Position numbers and translations under genes: made by a program. Below, in pieces: positions 13,125-23,093 of a stretch of DNA of 64,000 bases (positions are counted from its first letter, which is position 1; the number at the start of each line of letters is the position of its first letter). Source of the stretch: Otatea glauca (lineage: Eukaryota > Streptophyta > Magnoliopsida > Poales > Poaceae); NCBI GenBank assembly GCA_036346275.1, contig CM070725.1, forward strand, positions 32,736,104 through 32,800,103, given 5' to 3'. The notes under the pieces are model-generated. The model was not told where the DNA came from, ran no database searches, and saw only the letters and a list, made by a program, of their open reading frames with translations.

Positions 13125-13320
13125 GGCCTCCTTTGACACGGCTTGGCTTGTACAAAAGTCTTTCTAGTTGCTGCCTTGAAAAGTTTTTTTTCAAAAGTTT
13201 CTGGTTCTCTTCACAAATGGATCTGAGCTTGAACAAAAAGTTGAACTAGAAGCTCGTTGTTTGGCACAGCTTGTGACTTCTTGTAAGGAAAAGCTAATCC
13301 AAAAGCTTACCAAAGGAGGC
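13125..13320. repeat. Possible fold-back MITE
   Basis: The left edge reads GGCCTCCTTTGACA and the right edge, reverse-complemented, reads GCCTCCTTTGGTAA, a terminal inverted repeat of about 10 bp with further partial matching inward. The flanks (CTTTCTTC and TTTCCTCT) are only loosely alike, so no target duplication is claimed. Confidence 0.35.
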
Positions 13321-13995
13321 TTTCCTCTCTCTATTCTCTCTTTAATTAATTAATATCTAATTTTAAAACTCTTATATTTTTCTTGTGAGGCAACCAAACA
13401 CATCTTTTGAATAATTCCTATGAATTTACAATTTTCCACAGGATTTAAGAAGTCGTGACATTCCAATCCTAACTTTTTTTCCCTGTTCCCTTGTTTCTAG
13501 AATCATACGTATCAAAGAGCCCCTTAAGCTAAAATCTGTTTTCCTTCTTTCCTGGAAAGGTAGGTGGAAAAAATGGGGAAGAATATCATGTCGTCATGGC
13601 TTTCACTTGATTAGAAGTTTGGAAGAAAAACGATCACAAGAATCTACCAATAGAAGACAAATGGAAATGCGTTTCAACATTATGAAGACTAATGTAAGTA
13701 GACTTTGCATAGGAAAAGAATGAGATGACTATGCAATCGTTCACAAAAAAATGTGGAATCCTTTCGTGCACTTGTAGAACTTCTGACAGTATCTCATAAA
13801 TTCTTATCTAAGTTATTTGGAAAAAAATCTAATCTAAATTGAGGAAAAGGATAGTTAAGAGAAGGTAGAAGAAACTCAATCAGTCATTGCAAGTGTAAAA
13901 AAAAACAATCAATCAATCTAGAGACCTCCGTTCCTCCCTCAGCATGAGGTCCACCCTTTCCATGGTTTTGCCGTAGCCTCCCATCGCACATGATA

Positions 13996-14112
13996 CTTAC
14001 TCCCTGTTGAGAAATACAAAGAATATTTTAACTTTGTATAATGATGAAGATAGCGGTTCGCAGATGGTACTCCTTACGAGAAATATAAGACCTATTTTGA
14101 CTTTATACAAAA
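13996..14112. repeat. Relic resembling mariner/Stowaway MITE termini
   Basis: TACTCCCTGTTGAGAAATAC at about 13998 and TACTCCTTACGAGAAATATA at about 14068 are each followed by an ATTTTGACTTT-like segment. This is the usual look of the CTCCCTCCGT..AAATATAAG..TTTTGACTTT ends of grass mariner-derived MITEs. Both copies face the same way and I found no matching inverted end, so these are fragments. Confidence 0.35.
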
Positions 14113-14901
14113 ATGTAACAGTGAAATTAAGAAAAAGATACGAGAGAAAGTAACAAATACCTCTCTTGATTGTTTTAGAAAGATGAGAGAGAATACTTTG
14201 TATGTGTGGAAATGAATAAATATAGAGAGCATAAATAGGATACAGTAGGAAAAACCTTACTAAATCTATATACAAGCTTTACTAATAAGACTATTTAAAC
14301 TATAAACCTTTATTTTTTCACATTTTGGCTCTTCTACGGAACCCGCCACCACCTGCATCTATGGATAAAACTGTTCATAAATTAAACGGTTTTCTTTTGG
14401 TTGAGTGTTCTGGCAAGATCCAAGACAACATTTCGTTAGCCGATCGGCTAGTGTGGTTGCCTAGTAGAGTCGGAGCTAGCGGAGCCCAAAGTGACAGGGT
14501 TATCGCAAATGTCAAAAGCCTCGCATCGTTGTGCAAACGATTCTTCCACGCTGGTGCCATGCCCGGTGACCACGGGAGGCCACTCACGCGACACCAAGGT
14601 CCTGTTTTTTTGTGAGAAAAATTCCTAAGTTATATGAAAATTAAACAATTTCTTGTAAAATTTCTGTAAAATATAGTGAAATTTCTTCGTTTGTAAGAGC
14701 ATGTGCCTCCAAATCGACCTTAAGGAAGGAGAGAGGGTGCTTGCGATCGACTCAAGGCACCGGAGAAACCAACCTCAACTAAAAGATTCATTTAGTGGAA
14801 CCAAAAACTTGTGCCAATACCAAGCCAATAGAAAAATCACATGGATCCACCCGTCATCTTGTTCCCACACATCGGCTAGGTTGAGGAAGCGTGCCACCGT
14901 T

Positions 14902-16096
14902 AGGGATGGGCAATTTTTAACCTAAATCAAAAAACCGAGCCGAATAAATCGAAAAAATTAGTTTTTTTTGCTTTCGGTTCGGTTTGTATTTCGAATCTAT
15001 TCGATTTTTGGTAGTCGGTTCGGTTTTTTAATCCTAAAAACCGAACAACCGAGAAAACCGAACAAAAGCCAATTTCTCCGCACGCGCACGGGCCACATTG
15101 AACTTCCTCATTTTCCTCGCATGGGCCGCACCGACGCACCATCGTGCGTCCCCACGCGACTTCGCCTCCCTCCCTCTCCCCACGCCTCTCGCCTCTCCTC
15201 CCTCGCCGCTGTCGGCTCGCCGCCTCCCTCCCTCTCCTCGTGGCTCGCGCGCGGCTCCCTCCCGCTGTCCTGGCGTCCCGCCCCTCTCCCTCCCTCACTC
15301 ATCTCCCTCTCGCGCGGCCGTGCCCAGCGCCCCCTCACCCCGCTGCCTTCCTCCCTCTCCGGCTCTCCCCGTGTGAGGCTTTCCTCATCTGGCCCTCTCC
15401 TCCACTCCACACTGCCCCCGCTGCCCCATCCCGACGAAAAGGACTAGGAAATATCGCCAGTTCTTTGATCTGTAAATTCTCTCTATTGACGTATTACTTT
15501 TTTTTTCACTTCATGAGGTTTGTTTCTGGGACTGAAGTGTTGGGATTGGGACTTTTGATGCAGAATTTTATTAGTGTCCTATCTTCGATACAAACGATGC
15601 TTGCAACTTCCATTTCCCCTTTTGATTCAAGCTGTCAACTTGATTGCACTGTGATCTAATCGATGGAAATGGCAATTGACATGGATCAGGACGCGATGGA
15701 TCTCGCGGACAACCAGAAGAAGCTTTATCGTCGGTGCGGCGCTGCTGGTCGCCACCATTGCCTTCATCAAGCTCCTCCTGAAGTCCGGCGCCAACGGCAA
15801 GTGGCTGCTGCCAACCATCCCGGCGGCACCCGTCGTGGGCGGGCTGCTCCGATTCATACGCGGCCCCATCTCGATGATCCGAGGCAGGGTCCATGGCGGC
15901 GTCAAGCGTGGGCGCGACGCGAGCTAGCAATAGGCGGTAGCAGATTTGTGGCTTGGAGTGCGGTGAACCGAAAAACCGATCCGAATTTTTTTCGGTTAAT
16001 TCGATTCGATTTTAAAATTTATTCGGTTCGATTCGGTTAACGGTTTCAAAAAACCGAATTTTTTTAAAACCAAATTAATCGAATACCCACCCTTAA
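14902..16096. mobile_element. hAT-like transposon carrying captured CYP51 5' region
   Basis: CCACCGTT occurs at 14894-14901 and again at 16097-16104, an exact 8-bp target duplication. The left end is AGGGATGGGCAATTTTT and the right end is ...TACCCACCCTTAA, an imperfect inverted terminus. Just inside both ends are dense CGGTTCGGTTT / AAACCGAA motifs, the subterminal repeats expected of a hAT-like element. The interior (about 15080-15930) is compositionally different: GC-rich, with a leader-like segment, an intron-like AT-rich stretch (about 15470-15600) and the start of a CYP51 coding region. No transposase is present, so mobilisation would have to be in trans. Confidence 0.7.
15663..15885 (+). 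pseudogene. CYP51: Captured N-terminal fragment of CYP51 (obtusifoliol 14-alpha-demethylase)
   Basis: From ATG 15696 the sequence reads MDLADNQKK, like the start of grass CYP51G proteins. After a frameshift near 15724 a second frame reads a hydrophobic membrane-anchor segment (VGAALLVATIAFIKLLL), then a proline-rich hinge and PVVGGLLRFIRGPISMIR, the conserved region before the first CYP51 substrate-recognition segments. Similarity stops after MIR, roughly residue 60 of a protein of about 490, and an unrelated short tail ends in a stop at 15925-15927. CYP51 is an ER-bound P450 of sterol synthesis. This copy lacks the I-helix, ExxR and haem-cysteine regions and cannot be an enzyme. It lies inside a hAT-like element, so it is a transduplicated fragment; the upstream GC-rich stretch probably came along from the parent gene's promoter or leader. 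Confidence 0.75.
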
Positions 16097-16412
16097 CCAC
16101 CGTTACTTGTGTGGGCTACGGAAGTCGGAGAGGGGATCGGCGTTGAGGCTGTTGTCGAATCGATGGCATGCACTGCCATTGGAATGAGGGCCCTTACCAC
16201 TCGAGGACCACTACCGCCGGATCGATCGTCGCTAATGCTAGATGGCCGGTGCAGCCACTAGATCAAGGATCGGCGCCGCCACTCGATGGAGAGAATGAGA
16301 GAGAAAGTGAAGGGAACGGTTTGGAAAGAAGTGAGAGAGCGCACCGTGAGGGGAAAGGCTTTTTTATTTTGACGTGGGGTCCATCGTCGATTCAATACGC
16401 TGAAGTGATTAA

Positions 16413-16643
16413 GAGTGTGGTTGGTTGGTGAGATAAGGTTGAATGGGATGAGATGGTTATATATCATTTGGTTCTATTGTTTTGGGTGAATGGAATGGTT
16501 CAGTATGTATATAGAATATTCTGCAAATTTGTATCACACTGTCCATAACGGAATGATTCCATTCAAACAACTAAACACATAGATAATATTTTTTTTAACT
16601 ATCTCATATATAAATCAATTGAAACAAACAATCAAACACGCCC
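16413..16643. mobile_element. Tourist-like (PIF/Harbinger) MITE
   Basis: The 231-bp element has ends GAGTGTGGTTGGTTGG and, reverse-complemented, GGGCGTGTTTGATTGT, matching at 11 of 16 positions and resembling the GGGTGTGTTTGGTT end of Tourist elements. TAA flanks it on both sides (16410-16412 and 16644-16646), the 3-bp duplication typical of PIF/Harbinger. It is AT-rich and noncoding. Confidence 0.65.
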
Positions 16644-16646
16644 TAA

Positions 16647-19180
16647 GACCGCATCATAGACTGCGAGTTCTATATTTTCTTCGATGAACGGAGGTATCAC
16701 TGTGCTTGCCCCAGGGCCTACCATCACAATGACACATCCAAAGACATGTGGCTTCTGCAAATACTCATGTTCCCTATACGTGTCCAATCTCTCTCTCCAG
16801 CTGCCAACTCGTAAAGTGTAATACTTTAGGGCATTTCTATTAATTTCATGACATCTGTAACCTACTTGCGAAATCTCACCACTCAAACAAAAACTACAAA
16901 GACAAGATGCTTTCCTCGTCCACGCGTTGCTACAGGCAAAAAAAAAAGTATCAAGATAATAAGAATTTTAACGGAGACAGAAAATCTTTTTGAAAAAACT
17001 ACTAAAAACAAAACAAAAAGTACTGATTTTCTTAGAAAATAAAATTATTTTGTTAGAAAAATTACAAAATAAAATCCCTAACTTTACTATGGCTACTGTA
17101 GCTCAGATACCGTAGAAACGCGCGTCCTTAAGAAAGCAATTTCAATTATATGCAAAACTGTCGAAACGTCCGCATCCTAAAATCACACGTACTAAAACAA
17201 CGTACGAAAAATATAACTTGCACGTATTAGGATTTTTTTTGACAAACAGTTGATAGCAGTGGCTGCAGAGAGCATGTAGTATAATTTCAACCCCCTGGTT
17301 GGCGACATATGGCATGTCAGCGACATGCCCGGATAAAAAGACAAGCACAAAGTCTATCTCCTGGTCTGCTACTGTTACATCGGGCCGGCCATTTTTTCAC
17401 AGTGTGCTCTTAGATCCTTACGGTTATAAAAGAAGGCAGTGGTGGTGGGTTATTCCACCGTCGTCTTTTCTCACAAGATAGCAAGTGGTACTGCTATATG
17501 GGTCCGACTTACAAATCTATATATTGAAGCAACTGGGAAAATGTACAGCAAAATTTGCTAATCTTTTAACAAATTGTGCACAGAATATGGAGCAAAACTA
17601 GCAGGAGTTTATTAAATTTTACATGCATGTTGTTGATCAAGACCAGTATGGATGATAAAAGTAGTAAAGTTTCAATTTAAGTGGCACTTGTTGTTTAAGA
17701 ACTTAAGAGTTATACTATCTTGAAAAAAACAAATATCTATATGTACCCTCATGTGAGGCTAGCATTTTCCTAGAACAAAGAAGCTACGATCCTTTCAAGG
17801 GAATTCTCGTGAAATAGAACCGCATCATCAAATATATTGTTTAAAAATTATTGTACATCATATTTGCAAGTTTGAACTTGCCATCCTCTTATATAAACAT
17901 GCGGTGGAAAAAGTTTATCATGTATCACCATTAGCAAGATTTAGGATACTATTGCAAAGCATGGAGCACATTCCAATGTTGTTCAGAAAGTGATAGCGGA
18001 TGTTTTATTGATTTGGTGGTTCATTCACCCTCTTGCCTCCCCTTCTAAACCTCAAAAAACTCTTTAACAAAAACAGTAAAACACCTCTCAACAAACAAAT
18101 TAGTTTTTCTTATTCTTATCTTAATGACCTCTTCACTCTTCTTAACAATTTAATTGAGCGTAGCGGCAAAGTCGAGACCTGCACCGCTGTGCAGGAATGA
18201 TATTGGATAGGGCAGAGCTTGGCCGAGCAAGACAGCTCTCAAAATATTAAAATGATATGATTTTTTTTATAAATAAGAAAGCACGGATATGGAGCTTGTC
18301 TCCTAAAATAAAATCACGTTGACTCCTTCCATTATCACCTCGCAACAACCAACCATGACGGCCAAAAGTAGATTAAAAATCGTTAAACACTTTGCTAATC
18401 ACTCTCTCCCCGCAGCTCTTGTTACTCCATCCTCGTTAGATCCATATAAAAAAAATTTAGTCTCCTTATGAACATTTTTTCCAAATATAGCATTTCTTTA
18501 AAATTATTTACAGATTTGGCCCTCTAGAGTCATTTTCTGTGCTCGGGGAGCTCGACAGGTCGCCTACCACACCAAGATTCCTACCAAACCCTCTTCGTGG
18601 TAGGAATCAACTCTATGAATTAATCAACAATTTAATCATATTTCTTAATTAATCACTTAATAAAATTATTATTTTTAATTAATCACTTAATTAAATTACT
18701 AATTAATCCGTCCTTCTTCTACAGCCAAACATGGAGAGTGTTTTCCCCGTTGTTTCCGCGGCAATCAAGTGCAGAAGGTGCCTTCAATTTCTTCCACGCC
18801 AACTATGAGCCTGTTTGGGGGAGCTGCAGCTTTTTTAAGCTTTTTATAAGAGATCATTTGATAAATAGCTAATTCCACTCAGTAATAAACTGTAAAAACA
18901 GGTCCAACCTAACTTTCACCTTTTAGCTTTTGCTAATTACAAATAACTTCTATCTTATGCCGAAAGCTATTTAAAAACTAAGCTGTTTAAAGAGAATTTA
19001 CTGATTTTTCAAAAATTGAAACTGACTTAAAAGCCGTCGATAAAAAAAAAACATAAGCGTGAAACCTATCTGTCGAGCTGTGTAGATACAACAGATAGAT
19101 GACTTGTATCACTACAGCTCCTCTCTAACTCAACGTGGGGGCTAAAACGAATTTAAGGAGCTAGAAACGCGATGGCTTGG
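16647..19180. other. Intergenic DNA upstream of the PADRE gene
   Basis: No gene is supported. A minus-strand frame at 16632-16886 is open for 84 codons but matches nothing I recognise. At 18808-19050 the sequence starts GAGCCTGTTTGGGGGAGCTG, a common start of grass hAT-type MITEs, but the opposite end was not found. AT-rich TTAATTAATCACTTAAT repeats lie at 18630-18710. Confidence 0.4.
18576..18608. repeat. Perfect 11-bp inverted repeat (hairpin)
   Basis: GATTCCTACCA (18576-18586) and TGGTAGGAATC (18598-18608) are exact reverse complements separated by an 11-base loop. A T-run terminator is not present. The function is unknown; it could be the centre of a degraded fold-back element. Confidence 0.7.
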
Positions 19181-19185
19181 CTCCA

Positions 19186-19191
19186 TATATT
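19186..19191 (+). promoter_or_regulatory. Candidate TATA box of the PADRE gene
   Basis: ATATAT within CTCCATATATTCACC lies about 140 bases before the start codon at 19329, a suitable distance for a plant core promoter with a short leader. The assignment rests on position only. Confidence 0.3.
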
Positions 19192-19328
19192 CACCACCAC
19201 CACCGCCCCGTCCTTTCCACAATCCAAAACGCGAGCAAAAGCTGCAGCCTTGCAAGAACTCGCGCAGCCATTGCCTTGGGGGGTGCGGATTATTAAGCCA
19301 CCTGAGAGGCGGTTGCGGCAGGCCGGCG

Positions 19329-20102
19329 ATGGGCAACTGCCAGGCGGCGGAGCAGGCGGCCGTGGTGATCCAGCACCCGGGCGGCAAGATCGAGCGCCTG
19401 TACTGGCCGGCCACGGCGGCGGACATCATGCGCAGCAACCCCGGGCACTACGTCGCGCTCCTCGTCCTCCGCATCTCCGGCGGCGGCGACGCCAAGCCCG
19501 ACCCCGCCGTCGCCGCCGCCGCCGGAGGAGAAGGCGCCAAGATCACCAAGGTCAAGCTCCTCAAGCCCAAGGACACGCTGCTCCTCGGCCAGGTCTATCG
19601 CCTCATCACCTCCCAAGGTTTGTGTCCAGCATCCATCAATCAAAGACGATTCTTGGATTAGATTCCTTTGCATGTTGGCCGGTTAATTTCCTCTCATACA
19701 TGGCGATTTATCCGTGCCTGCCACACTGTTCGTGCGCGCAGAGGTGACCAAGGCACTGCAGGCGAGGAGGCAGGAGAAGATGCGGAGGTGCGACGAGGTG
19801 ATCGACCAGGAGCAGCTGCAGCACCGGCGTCGGCAACCGCCGAGGGGCGACGATGCCGTGGCGGCCAACGAAGAGCAGAGGCAGCTCACTGATCACCAGG
19901 TGATTGCTCGCTCGCTCGCTTCTGAGCTTCTCCTCTGAACTGTAATCCATAATAGCATCAGCAGTCGCTGATTTGTCGATGCGTGTCCCTGTTCTTGGTT
20001 CAGGAACGGAAGCGGCCGGAGAAGGACCGGCACCGGAGCAGCGCCGGCAGAGGCCGGCACTGGCGGCCGTCGTTGCAGAGCATCTCTGAGTCGGCGAGTT
20101 GA
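19329..20102 (+). CDS. PADRE / DUF4228 domain protein, three exons
   Basis: The exons 19329-19617, 19742-19899 and 20004-20102 join in frame with GT..AG introns (19618-19741, 19900-20003) to give a 181-residue protein ending in TGA. The N-terminus MGNCQAAEQAAVVIQHPGGK, then ERLYWPATAADIMRSNPGHY and a KLLKPKDTLLLGQVYRLI segment, are the conserved blocks of the plant PADRE (DUF4228) family. The C-terminal WRPSLQSISE motif is also typical. MGNC at the start is a potential N-myristoylation/palmitoylation signal, as in many family members, suggesting membrane association. Family members are commonly stress- or pathogen-responsive, but the biochemical role is not established. Exons 2 and 3 encode a charged, Arg/Gln-rich, probably disordered region. 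The length and intact splice sites argue for a functional gene, the only one of its kind in the window. Confidence 0.85.
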
Positions 20103-21580
20103 CAGCCGACATTGCAACGCTTGATACTAGAATTAGTATAGAAAGTTTGGAGCTAGAAATGTACATTAGGTGAGAGGAGGAGCAAGGGTTGCTCCCTGTA
20201 GTTGGAAAAGTGAAACAGTGAGGTGGTTGCAAAATGCTATTAGTTGTAATTTCGTACTGATTCAAACATGAGTCAAATCCACCGTCTTTTGTGCTGTTCG
20301 AGTTCGTGTATTTTTGAAAAGAAAAGGGTCAATCCTCTGTGCCTACAGTACAGCGGAAAACAAAAATCCCAGGGTACTATGATCTGGTCCGTTGGTTTGA
20401 CGATTTGGTGTCAAGATAGAGTTGCTGTTTTTTTCTTTAGCCGCCAGTTGCTGTTATACTATCAACCGCAGGGGAACCGGGTACGTCCGGAATCCCTGCG
20501 ATTGAATTAAGGTCATAACTTACAACACTGTAGTACCGTGCGTGAAGTTTGTTCGTTGTTTCGAGGATCCTTTTCCTGGGAGTTTCAGGTACACCAAATT
20601 CAATATGAATCGATGAAATAGATCAAATTAGTTAGTATTTTTTATACTTTCTTCTATAGTGGAGTAGAAGTATCTTTAAAAAATAAATAACTTGATCTGA
20701 TTTCTATTACCCATTATATACTACTGCTGCTACTTTGTAATATACCTGAAACTTCTCTTTTTCCGGCGGCGTCCCGTTCGAATGTCAGATCCCAGTGTAT
20801 GTCAGGTACCAGGTACATAAGGTCTTGAGCATTGCCATCGCCAGCCAGATCACCTCCTGCGCTGCGCTGCCAGTTGAGCTCCATCAAGATTAAATGGTGG
20901 AATAGTAATGCCAAGTGGACGTCTTGGTATTGGGGATTTCAGATTTGTATTGCTCTGCACAGAAGAACTGTACAAGAGATGGCATTTTGGAAGAACTGAA
21001 CTGAACTTAGAAAATAAAAGGAGTAATTCTTGTGAAGAGATCCGGATCCGGACGCGCTGCACCATGCTGACAGAGAAGTCAGGGCGGCAGATGATCGGTC
21101 ATGTGGTGTGAACTGTGAAGAGCTAGCATAGCCGCATAGGGGCGGAATAAACAAAACAATTCTGCGGATTAATATTTCTCTTTGGGCAAAAGATTAATGT
21201 TTCCTACGATTTGTGCAGCTGGTAATCGCTGTGCCTGCTGCTTTAATTCATCATTCAGATGGGGAATCATGGTAATATAGTATTGATACGCAGGGTCTTA
21301 GCAGTTCATGCATGTTAAGCAATGGCTAAAATCCTAAAAGGGAGTGTCAAAGACTCAGACAGTATGTTTGCATGATGAAAAGGCAAAGAAATGAATCATG
21401 TTTCAGGAAAGTCTGAACTTTTCTGACCTGCAAATCTGACTAGTGCAGGAATCAGGGAAAGGAGAAAGACTGAGCAGAGTTCGTCTTTAGTTTCGCTTTT
21501 CAGTATTAGTATTCAAACTTTGGAAGAAATGAAGTATAAGTGAGAAACCTACAAATTTTCTTTCTTTTGTTTTTTAAAGT
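20103..21580. other. 3' flank of the PADRE gene and intergenic DNA
   Basis: The first 150 bases are a probable 3' UTR (a TTGTAATTTCG sequence near 20244). Beyond that only short unrecognised frames occur on both strands, for example 20908-21111 (+) and 20850-21065 (-). No transposon ends were resolved before the LTR that starts near 21581. Confidence 0.45.
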
Positions 21581-22221
21581 TACTACAGAAATTTGAAATA
21601 AGGTTTCTGACAGCAGCACACTAGACGAACACCTAGTTCAAAGCGTGCCAGTCGATTTGACCTGTAATCGACAAAGTAAACTATGAACTTTATTTAAAGC
21701 CGATCGTGAAGATCAATCGGATTAGATTCAATCAGCCCAAAGCCGATTAAATCGTGACAAAAGGGCGAGCCCAACTAGCCGATTAAGGCTAATCGGAGGA
21801 TAAAGATAGATCAACTCTGAAGAAGACGATGCACAGCAAAATCAAAATAAATCAAACCTGGGCGTAATTGATGAAGACCAATAATCGGCAATGCGCAACT
21901 TTGTTGATCAAGATCGAATTACAAGAAGACTAAATTACAGGAACTACTCCTAGTCGACAGGAAAAAGAGAATAATATAAATGTGTGAATTTGATTGTGTT
22001 GTTCTTTTTGCAGCTTGCCCTTGTCCGTCTTTTATACCCGTCGGCCGATAGAGTCCCAATACAACACGTTTTGGGAGTAGTATCCATATCGACCTTTATT
22101 TTGAGAGCGATTTCCTTGACGATCTGTCTTGTTTCCAAATATCTTGATTCGTTATCCTAATCGTATCTTGCTATTTTTGGACTACTGATTTAACCATACT
22201 TGCCAAATTTTGGTGCGCCCC
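21581..22221 (-). repeat. 3' LTR of the Tat element
   Basis: It aligns along its whole length with 37403-37470 plus 48536-49110, with scattered substitutions (for example GCCAGTCGATTTGACC versus GCCAATCGATTTGACC). The junction with the element interior (near 22217-22235) reads AAAAATAGGGG on the minus strand, a plausible polypurine tract. The terminal TG is degraded here (CGCACC where the other copy has TTTGCACT). Confidence 0.8.
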
Positions 22222-22416
22222 TATTTTTGAGAGATGGCTTGTTATCTTTCAAAAATCTCAATCACCGGCTTTGTACAATATCGGCTTTTCTGGGGAATTC
22301 TCAGCAGTAACTGTTGCCTTAATGGCACTGTAAAAATCTCGATGCGCACATCATGCGTTTTAACTGTTCACGCCCCTCGATATCCTCCTTCCCGCCTTTT
22401 CATCTTTTTACCACGC

Positions 22417-22423
22417 TATAAAA
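22417..22423 (+). promoter_or_regulatory. TATA box of the antisense PMD gene
   Basis: TATAAAA within CACGCTATAAAATGCGG is followed by a C-rich leader, and the first in-frame ATG is at 22552, about 130 bases downstream. The box lies outside the LTR, so the antisense gene appears to have its own promoter on the strand opposite to the element genes. Confidence 0.55.
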
Positions 22424-23093
22424 TGCGGCCCCCACACCGTCACTTTCACGCGCCTGAGCTCTCGAGATCATCGTAATCGGCTTCTACTCCTTTGGTTGAC
22501 AAGTCTTCAGAACAGTGCCTTAGCTCAATCACCCTTTTCAGATCGGCCGTAATGGACCAAAGTCAGGTACTTATCCCGATCCCACATAGCACTGATCAAT
22601 ACTTCTTGGGACCCTTAGGAAATTTAAATGTTAATACCGTTACGAAACAAGAAATCCCTCGCCTTCCATTGTCGGCCTCTGGTCATAATATAGAAGGGTG
22701 GAATAACAGTTTCAGGGTTTGGCCGACAGCTCTTAAAGGGTGGAGAAATTGGTTTATTAGAGTGGCAGCCCAGAAGAGGGGTGAATGGGAAAAAATGAGT
22801 ATAGCCGAGTGTATCCCCCTCTCTTTAGCCGATCCAGAAGCCAATGAGCCTCTAGTGTCCACGGCCTGTTATTTCTGGTCAGACTGCTTCAATGCCTTCT
22901 TGTTTTGCACTGATCCCATCGGTTCAACCCTTTTGGACATAGCTCAGTGCTGCCTTAGGCCAGATGGTGAGCAAATATCGGCTTTTAGTGGTAAGCCAAG
23001 ATATAAACTTATCAGATCGAAGGGTGAAGGATGGGCCAAATACATCGAAAATAATAACAAAGTCGATGGGCCTATATTAGATGAAGAGCACGC

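Larger units (their letters stand above)
12446..14901. other. Intergenic DNA with small MITE-like relics
   Basis: No gene is supported. At 12687-12712 there is a run of overlapping ACGTACGT/TAGCTACGTA palindromes. CACGTG-type sites lie near 12750. The open frame at 14325-14615 (+) shows no recognisable family. Two possible small DNA-element relics are listed separately. Confidence 0.45.

Noticed and set aside
14968..15659. Several overlapping GC-rich open frames on both strands
   Set aside because: All three frames are open because of composition (Pro/Ser/Arg or Gly/Glu/Arg runs). The segment is better explained as captured CYP51 promoter/leader inside a hAT-like element.
16632..16886. 84-codon minus-strand frame as a gene
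   Set aside because: No start context, splice sites or recognisable domain; half of it overlaps the edge of a MITE.
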